Part shown: positions 1 to 14,982 of the stretch, piece by piece | How the letters are laid out: every line of letters begins with the position of its first letter | Position numbering within the stretch: position 1 is the stretch's first letter | Source: Micropterix aruncella | Lineage: Eukaryota; Arthropoda; Insecta; Lepidoptera; Micropterigidae | Assembly (NCBI GenBank): GCA_944548615.1 | Contig: OX155961.1 | Span: forward strand, 25,740,469-25,804,468 | Direction of reading: 5' to 3' | Length of the DNA: 64,000 bases | Notes under the pieces: model-generated | Seen by the model: only the letters and a program-made list of their open reading frames with translations | Told to the model about the DNA's origin: nothing | Database searches by the model: none | Position numbers and translations under genes: made by a program

Positions 1-1080
1 TACTTCAATCACGAAATATTACCGTTTGAGACTTGAGATTCGGTACACAGATGCCTTGGTAGACGAAAATCACATTGTGATTTCCGTCTAACAAGGCATC
101 CAAGAGACGCAAAAAAATTAAAGAGTAAACGTGTTCCATTTCCAAATAACTTTTAGAACGCTGCCAAATTTTGAAAATTTCGAAAGCCTGTAAAGCCAAA
201 TGTAGCTATCAATGATATAATTTTTCTCGCTTAGCATTTCAGTGTTTTCGCTTAATTCGTCTCTATTGAAGGCATTTTTTGTTGCATAAGGATAAGCCCT
301 ATTTATGAGATATGTGGATGAATAGTGATCGTTAGTCGACTGCAAAAGGACCTTTAAACTTACATTGCACCGTCGAAAGTCGTGCACATTCGTAAGTATA
401 TCTCATTCAAACATAAGCATTTCCCAATACAAGCTGGGATTTCCTTCGCTACTTTTTAAGTAGCTTTTACTAATTTTTTTAAAAATAAAAACATCATCCT
501 ATAAACGGTATTCTTTACAAACCTTATCAAATATAACAGTATTATACTGTTTTCTACAATGTTTCTTTACAATTTTTTAATATTATACAATTTTATATAG
601 GTTTCCCTATTTTGATAACATTATACAATCTTTATTATAAACTTCTCTGCCAGAAATTAAGATTGAAGTTTCTTCTTTCATTTCATTGAGCATATGGAGG
701 TTTTTTTATTTTTATTTCGATTTAATGGCTCGTTGATAACAAACTCAGCCAATTTATCATATTTTAAATGTTGGTAGCATTCAAAATTTCAATATAGTTG
801 AAATCGGTTTACCAGAGGGCGCGCTAGTCATACTTCAATCACGAAATATTACCGTTTGAGACTTGAGATTCGGTACACAGATGCCTTGTTAGACGAAAAT
901 CACATTGTGATTTCCGTCTAACAAGGCATCCAAGAGACGCAAAAAAATTAAAGAGTAAACGTGTTCCATTTCCAAATAACTTTTAGAACGCTGCCAAATT
1001 TTGAAAAATTCGAAAGCCTGTAAAGCCAAATGTAGCTATCAATGATATAATTTTTCTCGCTTAGCATTTCAGTGTTTTCG
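1..1080. repeat. 830-bp direct duplication, blocks 1-250 and 831-1080
   Basis: Bases 1-250 reappear at 831-1080 with only a few substitutions (for example 'ggtagacg' against 'gttagacg'). This implies a young duplication or recent gene conversion. The repeated block contains the 'cacgaaatatt' segment of interspersed family C on the minus strand. After the shared 'cagtgttttcg' the copies diverge: the first runs into a family B satellite unit at 249, the second into unrelated AT-rich DNA. Confidence 0.85.
249..795 (+). repeat. Satellite family B unit, isolated copy 1
   Basis: It starts 'cgcttaattcgtct' and runs through 'gtcgactgcaaaagg' and 'caagctgggatttcc' to 'atgttggtagcattc'. It matches, with small differences, the units tandemly arrayed at 62.05-63.84 kb and the partial unit at 8.65 kb. 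The last part of the unit ('cggctttgccgaagtg') is absent, so this is a nearly complete copy cut by the second 1-250-like block. Confidence 0.8.
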
Positions 1081-1425
1081 ATCGCATTGTTAAATTAGAT
1101 TCTCAATGACTTTGACATAGGTATTTTGATTTTAATTTAATTATTTCGTATTAATTGAGACATTGCGTAGGAATTGAGGTGTGTCGTTTACCAAAGCGTT
1201 TATTTCTTGAATGAGTCAGTAGTGTCCCGGAGCTTGAGGTTGTACATGTGTTTGTTCAGGCCACAATGCCCCGTGAGCGCCCTCACCAGTATGCTTAGAT
1301 TGTTCCTATTTAGCAATAAGGGGCAGTCTTACGATCAGTCTTACGGTCGGCCTCACGGGCAGTCTTACGGCCGAAAGCCTTAATTAGGGCTTTTGAATGA
1401 ATCAAAAGCGCGAATTAAGCGCTAA

Positions 1426-1840
1426 GCACGAGCTGATACAATAAGCGCCTTCAACGCGGTAATAAATAGATTTTGGGAGTCTTGAAGTCAATCGCTGAAG
1501 ATACTGAGCAGCCACGAGAAACTAGAAATAAAACCGTTAGTATGTCCGTTAAAAACGGAAATTACAATCTTTTACTTTTATTTTCAGAAACTGTTTTTTT
1601 CGAATTCCACCCAAGGTGGAATAAATTGAATAAATATTTAGTATCAAATGAAATCCCTGAAAATGTTTTTGAAATCAGCTGGTCTGCACGAGCTGATGCG
1701 CTAAACGCCTTACATCGAGGTCATATTTAAATTCTGGAAGCCTTGAAGTCCATCGCTGAAGCTGCCATGAAAAACTACAAATAAAGCCGTTAGTCTTTTC
1801 ATTAAAAACGAAAATAGGAATTATAATTTTATCGGAAATG
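1426..1840. repeat. Imperfect tandem duplication, period about 260 bp
   Basis: 'gcacgagctgat' at 1426 recurs at 1686. The following segments ('cttgaagtcaatcgctgaag', then 'ccgttag') align with 'cttgaagtccatcgctgaag' and 'gccgttag'. It is degenerate and no coding function is seen. From 1840 to 2200 I see nothing recognisable. Confidence 0.6.
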
Positions 1841-2204
1841 TGACGATAAGATGATTTTATGCAGTCGACATACAAGCCACATACGTCATCAAAACCGCAC
1901 GACCCCACATACTGCTCTCTCCATAGACCCTGAGCGCACAGCGCTCGACAGCGACAAGTGTACCGCGGCATCGAATATGCACTTTAAAATTTACATTAGT
2001 GAGAACACATCCAATTTTAAAAAATCACTAACCGATTGGTTGTTTGAGGTGGGAAGGGACGGTTTACGGAATATGCTGACTGTTGTATTTTGAATGATAG
2101 TATTTAGTATATTAAGTATTTAGTTTTTACCATGATAATTTTAAATGACTATTATAGGTATGTAAACGTTATATCAATAAGTAATTGATTTATATATGTA
2201 TATT

Positions 2205-2503
2205 GGGCTCGATTGCGTTTCTTCGTGAACTAAAATCGGAAATTAGTCCGTGTGAACGAGACAGGGCAATGCGCTAGAGCGGAGTGTGAGATGACCGGTT
2301 GTCACTTTTTCGCATTAAAACTGCCCGCCAAGGTCAAATCTTACACCGCACGAAATATGCTCGAATTTATTCGGACGAGTATAAGTTCGGCAGGTAGTAT
2401 TTATCGAAGATCGTTCGTTTCATTTTCCGCTCTAACGTATTGCTCTGTCTCGTTCGCTTGGACTAATTTTAGTTTAAGTTCACAAAGAAACGCTATCGGG
2501 CCC
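2205..2503. mobile_element. TIR DNA transposon, non-autonomous (MITE)
   Basis: Terminal inverted repeats of about 80 bp are visible. The left end reads 'gggctcgattgcgtttctt', and the complement of the right end reads 'gggcccgatagcgtttctt'. Both then continue into matching 'tagtcc', 'gaacgagacag' and 'tagagcgga' segments. The element is about 299 bp with no transposase. The target duplication is not clear (TA or a 3-bp site are both possible), so the superfamily is left open. Confidence 0.72.
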
Positions 2504-2689
2504 ATTATTTTAGTTTTTATTTTTATTTATTCTGGTTTTATTATTATTTTCGTATACATATATGTATATGTATGTTGTGCATATATGGATATATATTTTA
2601 TCTATAGATGTATATGAGTATGTATATTTGTATACGCGTAAATATGTATAGTTTCATATTTGTTGATTTAAAAATAAGTACTAACATAT

Positions 2690-2884
2690 AGTTTAAGTGG
2701 ACAGTGCACACTTAACATCTAATCATTAAAAGTCTGCCTTAAAACCGGCCTAGGCTTAGTTAGGCGACTGTGTCAAACATTAAAAATAATGTCGCATCAA
2801 TTTCTTGCTAACATCTTACTTACAAATATGACATTAATTGTTTACTAGATGTGTTACTAAATAAATAAATAAATAAATAAATAA
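2690..2884 (+). mobile_element. LINE 3'-end remnant with (AAAT)n tail
   Basis: A 3'-UTR-like stretch contains 'ggcctaggcttagttagg', closely similar to a motif in the 3' UTR of the LINE ending at 34.9 kb. It ends in a run of 'aaat' units at about 2860-2884. No coding part remains. This looks like the 3' end of a strongly 5'-truncated Jockey/CR1-like LINE. Confidence 0.5.
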
Positions 2885-3019
2885 AATTGATGGTTAAAAT
2901 CCGCTCTTGGGCGTGTCAAAATATTTGTGTTAGGTAATGAGTCTTATTAATACTCTAAACTTTACGTAACATGCATAGGTTGTTAAAGAATTTAGCTATT
3001 AGATTGAAAAAAATAGTAT

Positions 3020-3240
3020 ATAAGATACTTTGGTATCCACTAAAGTTATTCATCGTAAAATCTTAATTCAAAACAAAATGGACTTATTAATTAAAATGTC
3101 AAGAATTCGAATAGGTATCTACTAAAAGTTACTCATCATAATACCTTAAATAGCCAGTTAAAAGGAATATAATTAAAATATAAGCCTAATAATTAAAATA
3201 GTCAATAATTCGAATAGATGCGTACTAAAAGATGTCCATA
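3020..3240 (+). repeat. Degenerate short tandem repeat, AT-rich
   Basis: Variants of 'actaaaagttactcatc' and 'aattcgaatagg' recur at about 3040, 3105-3140 and 3205-3240 with spacing near 80-100 bp. It looks like an old, irregular tandem array. The rest of 2885-3500 is featureless AT-rich DNA. Confidence 0.35.
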
Positions 3241-3514
3241 TCCAATGTAGTCAGTAAAGTGTTAAATAATCAAATTAAATATATAATATCATTATCATTT
3301 TAATTGGTATAATATTTGTAAAGTCATGGCCATCGAATTTGGTCAGATCATAAAAAGGGTTTTTCTGTGCTTTGCCACAATCGGAAGAAAGGAATTATCT
3401 GTCTTAAAACACCCGAAGCCAACATTTCAAAAGATGGATAAAATAAGTAAAGACCTTCAATTGGCCAGCGAGGAAAAACGATGCTTACATAGGTAAGAAC
3501 CTAATATACATATA

Positions 3515-3790
3515 TGTATGTTTCTATCGCGGCTGCCGCAGTCGCCGAGAAGCGGGTATGGCATCGCAGTGTATAGGGCATTTTTAATCAGCACGCCCCG
3601 CATCTAGCCTAACAAAGCGGGGTGGCCGCGAATCCATCCAGTGCACTTCACGCCAGAGTGCATCCGCACAATACCAACAGCGGGATGCGCACCAGCGGTA
3701 TCTCCCGCGGGTCGCTCGCTCCATGTTTATTTATGGAAGGTAATGGCATCGCGCTTAAGACGGACTCTCGCCATATTTACACGACCCCGG
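3515..3790. other. GC-rich island without recognisable gene
   Basis: A sharp GC-rich block ('cagcacgccccgcatc', 'gcggtatctcccgcgggtcg') stands in AT-rich DNA. No open frame of note is present. It could be the end of a transposable element (the R1-type LINE here is also GC-rich), or a conserved noncoding segment. From 3790 to 4680 I see only AT-rich DNA apart from the TIR-like fragment at 4447. Confidence 0.4.
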
Positions 3791-4446
3791 GAAAATAACC
3801 AACTCGCTACGTGATATTATTTCCTGTTGATATTATAGCAAAAAAGCAACCCTGCCCGGCTTTGCACGGGAAGATCTTATTCCATTGTAATTGGTTCCAG
3901 GTGGTGGCATCAATACGGGCGATAAAGCGAAGCACAAAACAATTTAAGCAGTCGCTAACCAAATAGTCTAGTCAAAATATTGAAAAAGAGTACTCCTTTC
4001 TACTTTTAGAAGCAAATCATGTAACTTTTGGGCAACCGGTCTTTTCTCCCTATTTCGTCCCTACTGAATCTGTATTTCATTAAAAGTTGCTTATCTTGTC
4101 GTACTGATTCACTCACTTAGAAGAATCGGTCTATTTGTACCCGCCAATTACTACCGTGCTGGGACTCACGTATATTGTTCGCGTTACCGCGAGCTAGAAC
4201 TAACATCGTTCAACACTGCTTCACAGTGCTGACGCTTCGTACCCTAAATGCACTATGTTCGACTGAGCCAGAATTGGATATTTGGACGGTGAACTTAGCA
4301 CAACTGTAAAGTACGGTAATGGCATTTCTTAGCAATCAAGTATTAGATAAAAATGTAGTAGGTAGTATTAAAATTGTTAAAAAGGAGTAACTAGTATAAT
4401 AAGAAAGGTTAGATAAACATTAGATATACATATGTATGTATAATCT

Positions 4447-4492
4447 TTTAATATTACGCTCTAACGGATATCTCCGTCTCGTTTGCTATAGT
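4447..4492 (+). repeat. Solo fragment similar to the right TIR of the 2.2-kb MITE
   Basis: 'cgctctaacgg...ctccgtctcgtttgc' resembles the subterminal sequence at 2429-2460 ('cgctctaacgtattgctctgtctcgttcgc'). It suggests a second, badly eroded copy of that MITE family. Confidence 0.35.
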
Positions 4493-4680
4493 CTAGAATA
4501 ATAATTTATATATTAAAATAATAATGATAGTAATAGTAATGGAGTAGAGTAATAATAACATTATTAACAGTAGAATTATAATAATAGCCTATAGTAGAAT
4601 AATAGTTATAATCTAGAATTAAAGCCTAGAAAAATAATTAACGATTTTGAATCATCTGTAAGGTTAATTATGATTTGGGA

Positions 4681-4703
4681 AATAAATAAATAAATAAATA
4701 AAT
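4681..4703 (+). repeat. (AAAT)n microsatellite, possible LINE tail
   Basis: Six 'aaat' units. Such tails end LINEs elsewhere in this window (2.88 kb, 33.27 kb), but no body is recognisable here. Confidence 0.5.
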
Positions 4704-4780
4704 GTCTCTAATTAAAAACTCACCCTGTAGTTAATAATAATCCACCTCCTCAAACAACGATTCTAAATAAGAATTTTCGC

Positions 4781-5384
4781 TCATCTACTCTTCGTTTCTA
4801 GTATAGTAACATTTAAAAAAATCTGTAATGTTCCAGAGCATTTTCTGATTAACTTCAAAGCAGTGCATTTACTACCATTCGCCTCAATGATGTTAAGAAG
4901 AAAACACGTAACCGACGTATCCCGCTTCAAACTACCTAAAACGAAGCCCAATATTTTATGCCCAATATCAATGTAACATCCGTAGCCGCGTAGAAACATG
5001 GTTCCTGTTAGATCACCGAAGTTGAGCAGAGTTGGGCGTGGTCAGTACTATACAGTACAGTAAAGGAGTGACCTCCTGAGTACTGCCATGTGATGTTATA
5101 AAAACCGGCCGCCTGTAATAAAATTGCCAATAAACATAGACATATTTGGCCGTCATCGTGAAGGGTTTATACCCTCGAGATATCGTTTTATGGGTCAACC
5201 CTTATGGGTTGAAGAAAATATATACCTTAAACGATATCTCCTCCAGTGAAGCCGCATGATTGCAAAATGTCAGGCTTGAATCAATAATCACCTTCAAGTC
5301 CTTCGTTTCCACCACATACTCCAGCGCCATCATACCAATGTGATGCTGGTGTTGGAAAGGGCTACTGGACCTCGAGTACATCAT
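4781..5384 (-). pseudogene. LINE reverse transcriptase remnant, interrupted
   Basis: Two minus-strand open pieces carry typical Jockey/CR1-type RT-thumb text. The 5' part (5202-5384) contains 'VVETKDLKVIIDSSLTFCNH', the common D-L-G-V-x-x-D block with one change. The 3' part (4781-4999) contains 'HKILGFVLGSLKRD', the block that normally follows within about 20 residues. Between them lies the 5S rRNA-derived insert. The LINE therefore received an insertion and is dead. No catalytic YADD box remains, so this is a short C-terminal relic. The call is inferred from motif order only. Confidence 0.55.
4988..5100 (+). repeat. 5S rRNA-derived sequence (SINE3-like or 5S pseudogene)
   Basis: Segments aligning in order with the 3' two thirds of eukaryotic 5S rRNA are visible: 'gatcaccgaagtt', 'gggcgtggtcagta', then 'ggagtgacctcctgag' and 'gccatgtgatgtt'. 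The first part of 5S is degenerate. The 'cagta' block is followed by an 11-bp extra stretch. The internal control region (box A, box C) is partly preserved. A non-5S tail follows to about 5215, which fits a 5S-promoter SINE better than a bare pseudogene. It sits inside a LINE remnant. Confidence 0.65.
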
Positions 5385-5415
5385 AACAGACCATTTGCTT
5401 CTTCAAATATAATTT

Positions 5416-6840
5416 ATGGTGCATGCTCTACTGATTAACGGCATAAATATACCTCTGAAAGAAGTCGCAAGTCTCAATGTCGCTCTTTCTCATGAACAAC
5501 GTCAGCTCATAGGCGAGCAGCAGGGTAATACATATAAAGTAAGGCATAATTCTTTATATACTTCTGTTCTGTATTTTTATATACATCTATATTTATAACT
5601 TCTAATTTATTTATTCGTTTATATATAATTTGTTAGTTTTAACACTATTTTATCTTAGTTATAAGTAAAATGCAGGACTATTTTGTTTAAAGTCCTATTC
5701 TAATTTTGACCTTTTTAAATTGTTTTGTTTGTTTTTGATTTGAATTTATTTGCTGACATATTAATTTTCCACTTCTAACTATAATTTAATTACTTAATTT
5801 AATTATTTAGTCAGTTTTAATATGGTTTTGCAATTCTATTGTTTTGTGCATATATGAAATATATGCCATTTTTATAAACACGGTATTGTTGCAAGCACAT
5901 TCAAAAATAAATGTTTACCTTAGAACAGGTCCCGGCCTAGTTATGTGACGTTGCCACTAGACTATGCGATGTATTCTTTTTCTGCTTTTGATTCAATTTT
6001 GTAAGTATTTTTGTGCATAATTCTTACGCTGAAATTGTTTACTCTTATTTTTTTAATATTTGCATTACTTATATAAATAAATATATTTGAATTCATAAGT
6101 ATTTTTTTTAATTTTAAATATTACTCTATAAAAACTATATCTGTTGCAAATGTAACTATTTTGCAAATGTAACTATTTTATTTAGGGTTGGCTGTTAGAT
6201 ATTGCGTGTCAATAAGTCCGCCTATTGTACATACTATTTTATTATACGCAATAAAGTATTTATGCATTGTTTTTTGGGCAATTTCAGCCTAAAATAACGA
6301 CCGAGTATAAAATTACTTAAGTCGAGGGTACTGCTGTATTTGGATACCTACTTTCAAACTTTCCCTCTATATTTCGGGATCTTGGATATAAGTTACTTTC
6401 ATTATACGCTACTATTTCTTCAATCTAAATGTAAATACATTCGAATGTTGTGCAATAGCGTCGATAATTAATTTAGCAAATGGAACTGCAGCCGTGTTGA
6501 CGTACACGTCCCCACATTTCCATTCCTTGCAGCAAAACACGGATGTAATAGCGAGCTCGATCCCCACCCGAGCCAAATGCCTCGGAGCGCGGCTTCGCCC
6601 AGCTTGAAGCCCGCCTAGAATTAAGCTAATTAAATTAACACACGAGAAGAGAGCCAGCCACTACGGAAAACCGCCAACCGACAATTTTACGAAACGTACA
6701 CATTTACTTTGCTTATACAGCAAAATAATTTGTTAGGTTTCTTTGTTTCCTTATATTTTTAATTTCACATCAGCTGTTCTTATTCTTCTTTTGAACGATA
6801 TTGAGTTCAGTTTTAAATATCACGAAATGACAAGACCATT
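5416..6840. other. AT-rich stretch, little structure
   Basis: No gene is recognised. A motif at 5920-5945 ('ggtcccggcctagttatg') resembles the shared LINE 3'-UTR motif seen at 2.74 and 34.82 kb, so a worn LINE tail may lie here. A moderately GC-rich block at 6485-6680 shows no coding signal. Confidence 0.4.
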
Positions 6841-6847
6841 GATTCAT

Positions 6848-6960
6848 AGATTCAATACAATACAATGAATTAGTCCACTCCAGGCATCCCTACACTTAGA
6901 TGTAACAAAATTAAATGCTAAATATTTAAATAATAACAACACAACTATCGTGATAGCTGT
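6848..6960 (-). mobile_element. LINE 3' terminus with (ATTGT)n tail
   Basis: On the plus strand 'caatacaatacaatg' is followed by 'tccctacacttagatg'. The same arrangement, 'caatacaatacaatt' then 'tttcctacacttggatg', is found at 48.69-48.75 kb, where an RT remnant lies in the proper place upstream. I therefore read this as the minus-strand 3' end of the same LINE family, cut short by the Helitron end at 6979. Confidence 0.55.
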
Positions 6961-6978
6961 CTGTATTTTTATATTCAA

Positions 6979-7486
6979 CTAGCTAACCCGGCGAACTTCG
7001 TACTGCCTAACAGTCAATGAATGTCGTGTTACAGATTACCTGAACTTAATTTATGATTTTATGAAAGTAATACAATGAATACAAAATAAATATTAGGTTC
7101 ACTACTTTATTAAGATAACACAAAAAGAAATATAAAAGTAAAGAAAAGAAATATAAAAGTAAATTAAACACTCGGTTTAATTCTATTCATTGAAGCACCT
7201 TATGCTATACGATATTTTTATCAGGCGCAAGAACAAATAAAGCGGATGATTTGCCGATACGTGAACATGCCACGTACAACTGACCATGAGAAAAACACGG
7301 ATTTACATTTTGTATGGGAAAATGTTTTTCCTTTTATTTTAATTTTAAGACAATTTTCCAATTTTTGTTTTTAGTTATTCTGCTATTCGGGACGGAGACA
7401 AATACTACAAATCAAAAACCAGGAAAATCGGTCCAGCCGTTCTCGAGTCACAAGTGATCGAACAAACCCGACTTTGTTATATATAC
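6979..7486 (-). mobile_element. Helitron remnant with Pif1-type helicase C-terminus
   Basis: On the minus strand, about 7324 down to a stop at 7205-7207, the frame reads '...CFSHGQLYVACSRIG' followed by 'LFVLAPDKNIV'. This is the conserved C-terminal SF1 helicase block of RepHel proteins of Helitrons. The remainder of RepHel (Rep HUH nuclease, Walker motifs) is absent, so it cannot be active. The block lies between 'ctagctaacccggcgaactt' at 6979 and 'cagccgttctcgagtc' near 7435. The first of these resembles the ends of the non-autonomous copies at 39.25 and 51.98 kb. Rolling-circle transposition is inferred from the family only. Confidence 0.7.
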
Positions 7487-7489
7487 AGG

Positions 7490-11519
<4,030 letters not shown>

Positions 11520-11533
<14 letters not shown>

Positions 11534-13080
11534 AGTTCGTGGTGGCTATCTCCCTGTCCACCGCGCGCTGATAGGCCGGACAGCCCGACGAGCCCGTCAC
11601 GTGAGCTGCTTCCTTTCGCAGACCCGAGCATGTGGCACACTTGGGGGGTGCCTCCTTAGAAGGGCAAGCCGACCTCTCGTGTCCCTTGCTGGCGCAATGT
11701 CCGCAGACTACCTCCTGCGAGCACTTACCCTGGGTGTGCTCGAAATTGTGGCAGCGGAAACACCTTACCGCCCCGATGTAGTCGCGCACTCTGCAAGAGT
11801 CCCAGTCCAGGAACACTCTCCCCTCCGCCACAAGCACCGCTCGCACCGCCGGGTGCACGATCCAAACACTTTGGACGACAGGGCCGTCCCTCTGGCCGAA
11901 CGCGAACGCCCGGCGGGTCGAGCCTAGCGCAGTTGACTTATCCACCGAGCAGCGGCCCTCGAGGTTCTGCGACCAAATAAGCTCCTTTATCTCTCCTTCC
12001 TTTAGGTCCCGCGGAATGTCGTGGATAACAATCCGCGGAAATCGACCCTGCGGTTCGACGGCCCTCAGCCCCGCACCGCGAAGTTTTTCGCCCGCGGCCT
12101 TCACTCTTTCCAAACCCCCAGGAGTAGAGGTCTGGACCAGCATGCCGGCCCGAGCAACCTTCCTCACGGTGACCGGCCGGAAACCGTCGGCCGCAGGGTC
12201 AAGTGCCTTTAAAAGAGCCGATTTGGTCGCCTCCGAGGTGGCTGCTGCATCCTCAATCGCGGGGTAGATTAGGACCGAGGGCCTCTTTGGAGGCACCTCC
12301 CTGGTCCGATTCCCCGCGACCTGAAGGTTGATACCCCTCTTAAGGGCATCACCATAAGAGGGCGAGGACGAGCTCGGGGGGGAGGTCAGCGAAGGGGCAG
12401 GTCTTGCAACCAGCTCCCTCACCGAGGCCTCCATCGACCTCATCCCCCCCAGGATCTCATCCGCGATCCCGAGCCGCCCATGGGCGGCAGCGAGATCGCA
12501 GGCAAGCCTGGACACCAGACCCAGGATACCCACTGTCTCCCCGGCCAGCCTCGTCTTCTGATCCGTCGTTAGACGGGAGCGGGCCGGGGTATTCCCCTCA
12601 CATGTGATGGCCATAATGCGGGCCAACGCGTCCTCTACCACACTCACCGCCTCCTTAGCGTCAGTGGCATCGACCGCAGGTGGCGGAGTAGACACAGACA
12701 CCGCGGGAGCGCGCGTACCAACAGCTCTGGTAGGGGGGGGGGGGGGGGGCGGTGGCCCTCGCCCCATCGCCCGCAGTGTCCGTGTCCGTCTCCCGTTCGC
12801 CGTCCTCATCGCTGCACTCAAGATTCACCCTCTTGGCCGCCTTCGGAGGGGTTTTCTTCTTCAGCTTCCTCTTTGACCGCGTCATAATGGCGGTGGCAGC
12901 CACCACCTCCGCACTGCGCGGCGACGCTGGGGCAGCGGCTCGCTGGGGGGGAAGTGGGAGGGGCGGCGAGGTCTCGCCACCACCCCTGGGCCTCCCACAC
13001 ACCCGCGAGGGCACCGGCAGGGGCGGGAACGCTCCCGCGCCTCGCCCAGGGGTCGCCACGCCCGAAACCGCCCCAGCCAC
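11520..13080 (-). pseudogene. R1-clade ORF1: gag-like RNA-binding protein
   Basis: ORF1 proteins of this clade bind the element RNA. The C-terminus shows zinc knuckles: 'CFRCHNFEHTQGKC' and 'CGHCASKGHERSAC' are perfect CX2CX4HX4C, followed by a looser third beginning 'CATC'. The N-terminus is Pro/Gly-rich, then basic ('TRSKRKLKKKTPPKAAKR') and acidic ('DEDGERETDTDT'). The frame is broken at a run of 17 G (12733-12749, plus strand): the N-terminal part from 13080 and the C-terminal part read from 12821 lie in different frames. The run is prone to replication slippage or sequencing error, so the break may not be real. It ends 'NYGDA' at 11520, overlapping the ORF2 start by 14 nt. Confidence 0.88.
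12733..12749. repeat. G17 homopolymer inside R1 ORF1
   Basis: Seventeen G (a C run in the coding strand, encoding a proline run). The ORF1 frame changes across it. Confidence 0.95.
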
Positions 13081-13343
13081 TTAACCTCGCGGTGAAGTAG
13101 GGGCGGGGGGCGGGGGGCCGGCGGGGGGGACCGCGGAATACGTGGCGACCTTTTGAAAGGGTCGCCGCCCCCACCCGGATCACTTGCCGCCATCCCTGAG
13201 TCACAGTCCCAGAGTCACAAGGAGAAGTCCGAGAACGCAAGCTCGCACTCCGCGCAGGCACTCCTCCTTGCGAAGCTCCAACGCCGGCGAATCTGCGGCG
13301 CTGCTAAGCCGGCCCGCAGGTCTACGGACTCGCGCCCAGCGTC

Positions 13344-13571
13344 GCGCACGCCACCCAGCCGGCGCACAACTGCGTCGCGGCCAAGACCGTGGGGACGAAG
13401 GCGTGGGCGCACCTCTCACAGATGAATGTCGAGGAAAAAAGAAAAACACCAGCAGACAAGCAGCTGAGCAGGCAGGCTGGAGGCCGCCAGACGCGCACAC
13501 CACCCAGCTGGATCATACGGCCGTCGCGCGTTGCAGCGAGGCGAAAGCGTGCCCCTCACAGATGAAATGTC
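13344..13571 (-). repeat. Imperfect 149-bp tandem repeat in the R1 element 5' UTR
   Basis: 'gcgcacgccacccagcc' at 13344 recurs as 'gcgcacaccacccagctg' at 13493. 'cctctcacagatgaatgtc' at 13412 recurs as 'cccctcacagatgaaatgtc' near 13552. 5'-UTR repeats that carry promoter activity are common in LINEs; promoter function here is inference only. Confidence 0.6.
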
Positions 13572-13734
13572 AAAATGATTATTTGATCAACAAGACCAAA
13601 CCCCGGTGGGGTGTAGCGCCACGAGCACTATCCCAGGTGCACGGACACCCAGGCTATTCAACAAGACTTGAGTGGTCACTCACTAGCAACGATGAGTATT
13701 TTTAAAAGTACTTTGAAGCGGAGCAGTTCCAGAG

Positions 13735-14235
13735 ACGTCAGTCTGCGGCGACTGCTCAGCCCGAAGTGAAGAGTCTGGAAGCAGAGTCGGGAGAGTCTGG
13801 AAGCTGTACTGTTTCCTATAGAGCGGGGGTGGTTGCTGACCTTACGGCGACTGCTCTTGAAACGACCATCGGCTACCCGATCCCGGGTGAACAGCCGGGC
13901 AAAAGATGAAGTGGTCCGCGATAGATTCGGTTTAGGTACACCGTTTCACCGACTCCAAAGGGAGAGGACCGCGCAAGCGACCTCGAACTCGTAACCAGTC
14001 GAAAGACCGGAGTAATCTGGTCGCACCTGGACGTAAGGGCGTGAGTGTAAGCCCGCTGGGTAAGATACCTGGTTATCTCGCGGATAAGGCGTTGGCCTCT
14101 TACGGGCATGTGGCGGAGCTTGACGGTGGACTGTTTTGTCTTAAGTCTTCTGTGTTCACTTCACGGGAGATAGAACGACTATCGTTAAAAATTCCTGAGG
14201 TGACGGGTTCGCCCGCTCTAGTTGACAGCTCTAGT
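13735..14235 (+). mobile_element. Family A repeat, copy A1
   Basis: It shares 'tttcctatagagcggggg', 'gactgctcttgaaacgacc' and 'acccgatcccgggtgaacag' with copies A2-A5 and ends at the common 3' terminus '...cagctctagt'. The left limit is unclear. Homology is firm from about 13783, with a local duplication 'gagtctggaagcag' just before. It lies head-to-head with the R1 element. No long sense frame is present. Confidence 0.8.
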
Positions 14236-14249
14236 CGTCCATTATTATA

Positions 14250-14982
14250 TTCAATATTACATTTGTTCAAATAATAAAAGTAAAATAATATGATTTAATA
14301 GTCAGAGAGAATAACAGATTAAAATAGAAAAACAAGGTCAATGTAGAATTATCAAAATAATAATAATATATTTTTAAATTCAGCAATATCTTCATATTTA
14401 TTAAATATAATATAATTTAGGGTAAAATGAGAATGTCAGCCATAAATTACTATTATGTTTAAAATTTCACAAATCATATACGCATGGAAAATAGATTCGA
14501 AACTTTCAAACGCCCTCGACAAATCTTTATTAATTGGTCCTTTTCCAAGCTTTTAATGTTCTGGAATTTTGTTATAATATGGAGGTGGTAAGCTGGAGAC
14601 CGCTTTAATTTTTAGATATATGGAATGTATAGCTATATAACCTGTGTGCACTTTTTACCAATGTTGTTTTTACTTTCGAGCAAACTAAGAGTATGATAAA
14701 GAATTTGGATTGTAATTATATCGACCTCGAGATTTAGATCGATTGCGGCGACACTCACTGACCCCAAAACTATGACTTCCAGAAATTATCTGCCTTCTTG
14801 TGTGTACGTATGTAAGAATATGAACCTAACGCGCAGTAACCTAGCACATATTCTAACCGGCCGATTTTACACTAAAAAAACAAAGACGTAAGCTTTTTAA
14901 ATAACGACTACTGTCTATAATCATGGGCAAACAAGAACATGTTTCCGACCAGACGTGTCACGATAGCTGGTTTGAAAAATGT
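14250..14982. other. AT-rich filler
   Basis: No gene, repeat partner or terminal structure is recognised in this interval. Confidence 0.5.

Noticed and set aside
1174..2617. Small open frames at 1.2-2.6 kb as genes
   Set aside because: They overlap a tandem duplication and a TIR element and show no recognisable domain.
13735..14235. Family A as a piece of 18S/28S rDNA (an R1-clade target)
   Set aside because: The copies have separate target duplications in unrelated sequence, and no rRNA core text is recognisable.
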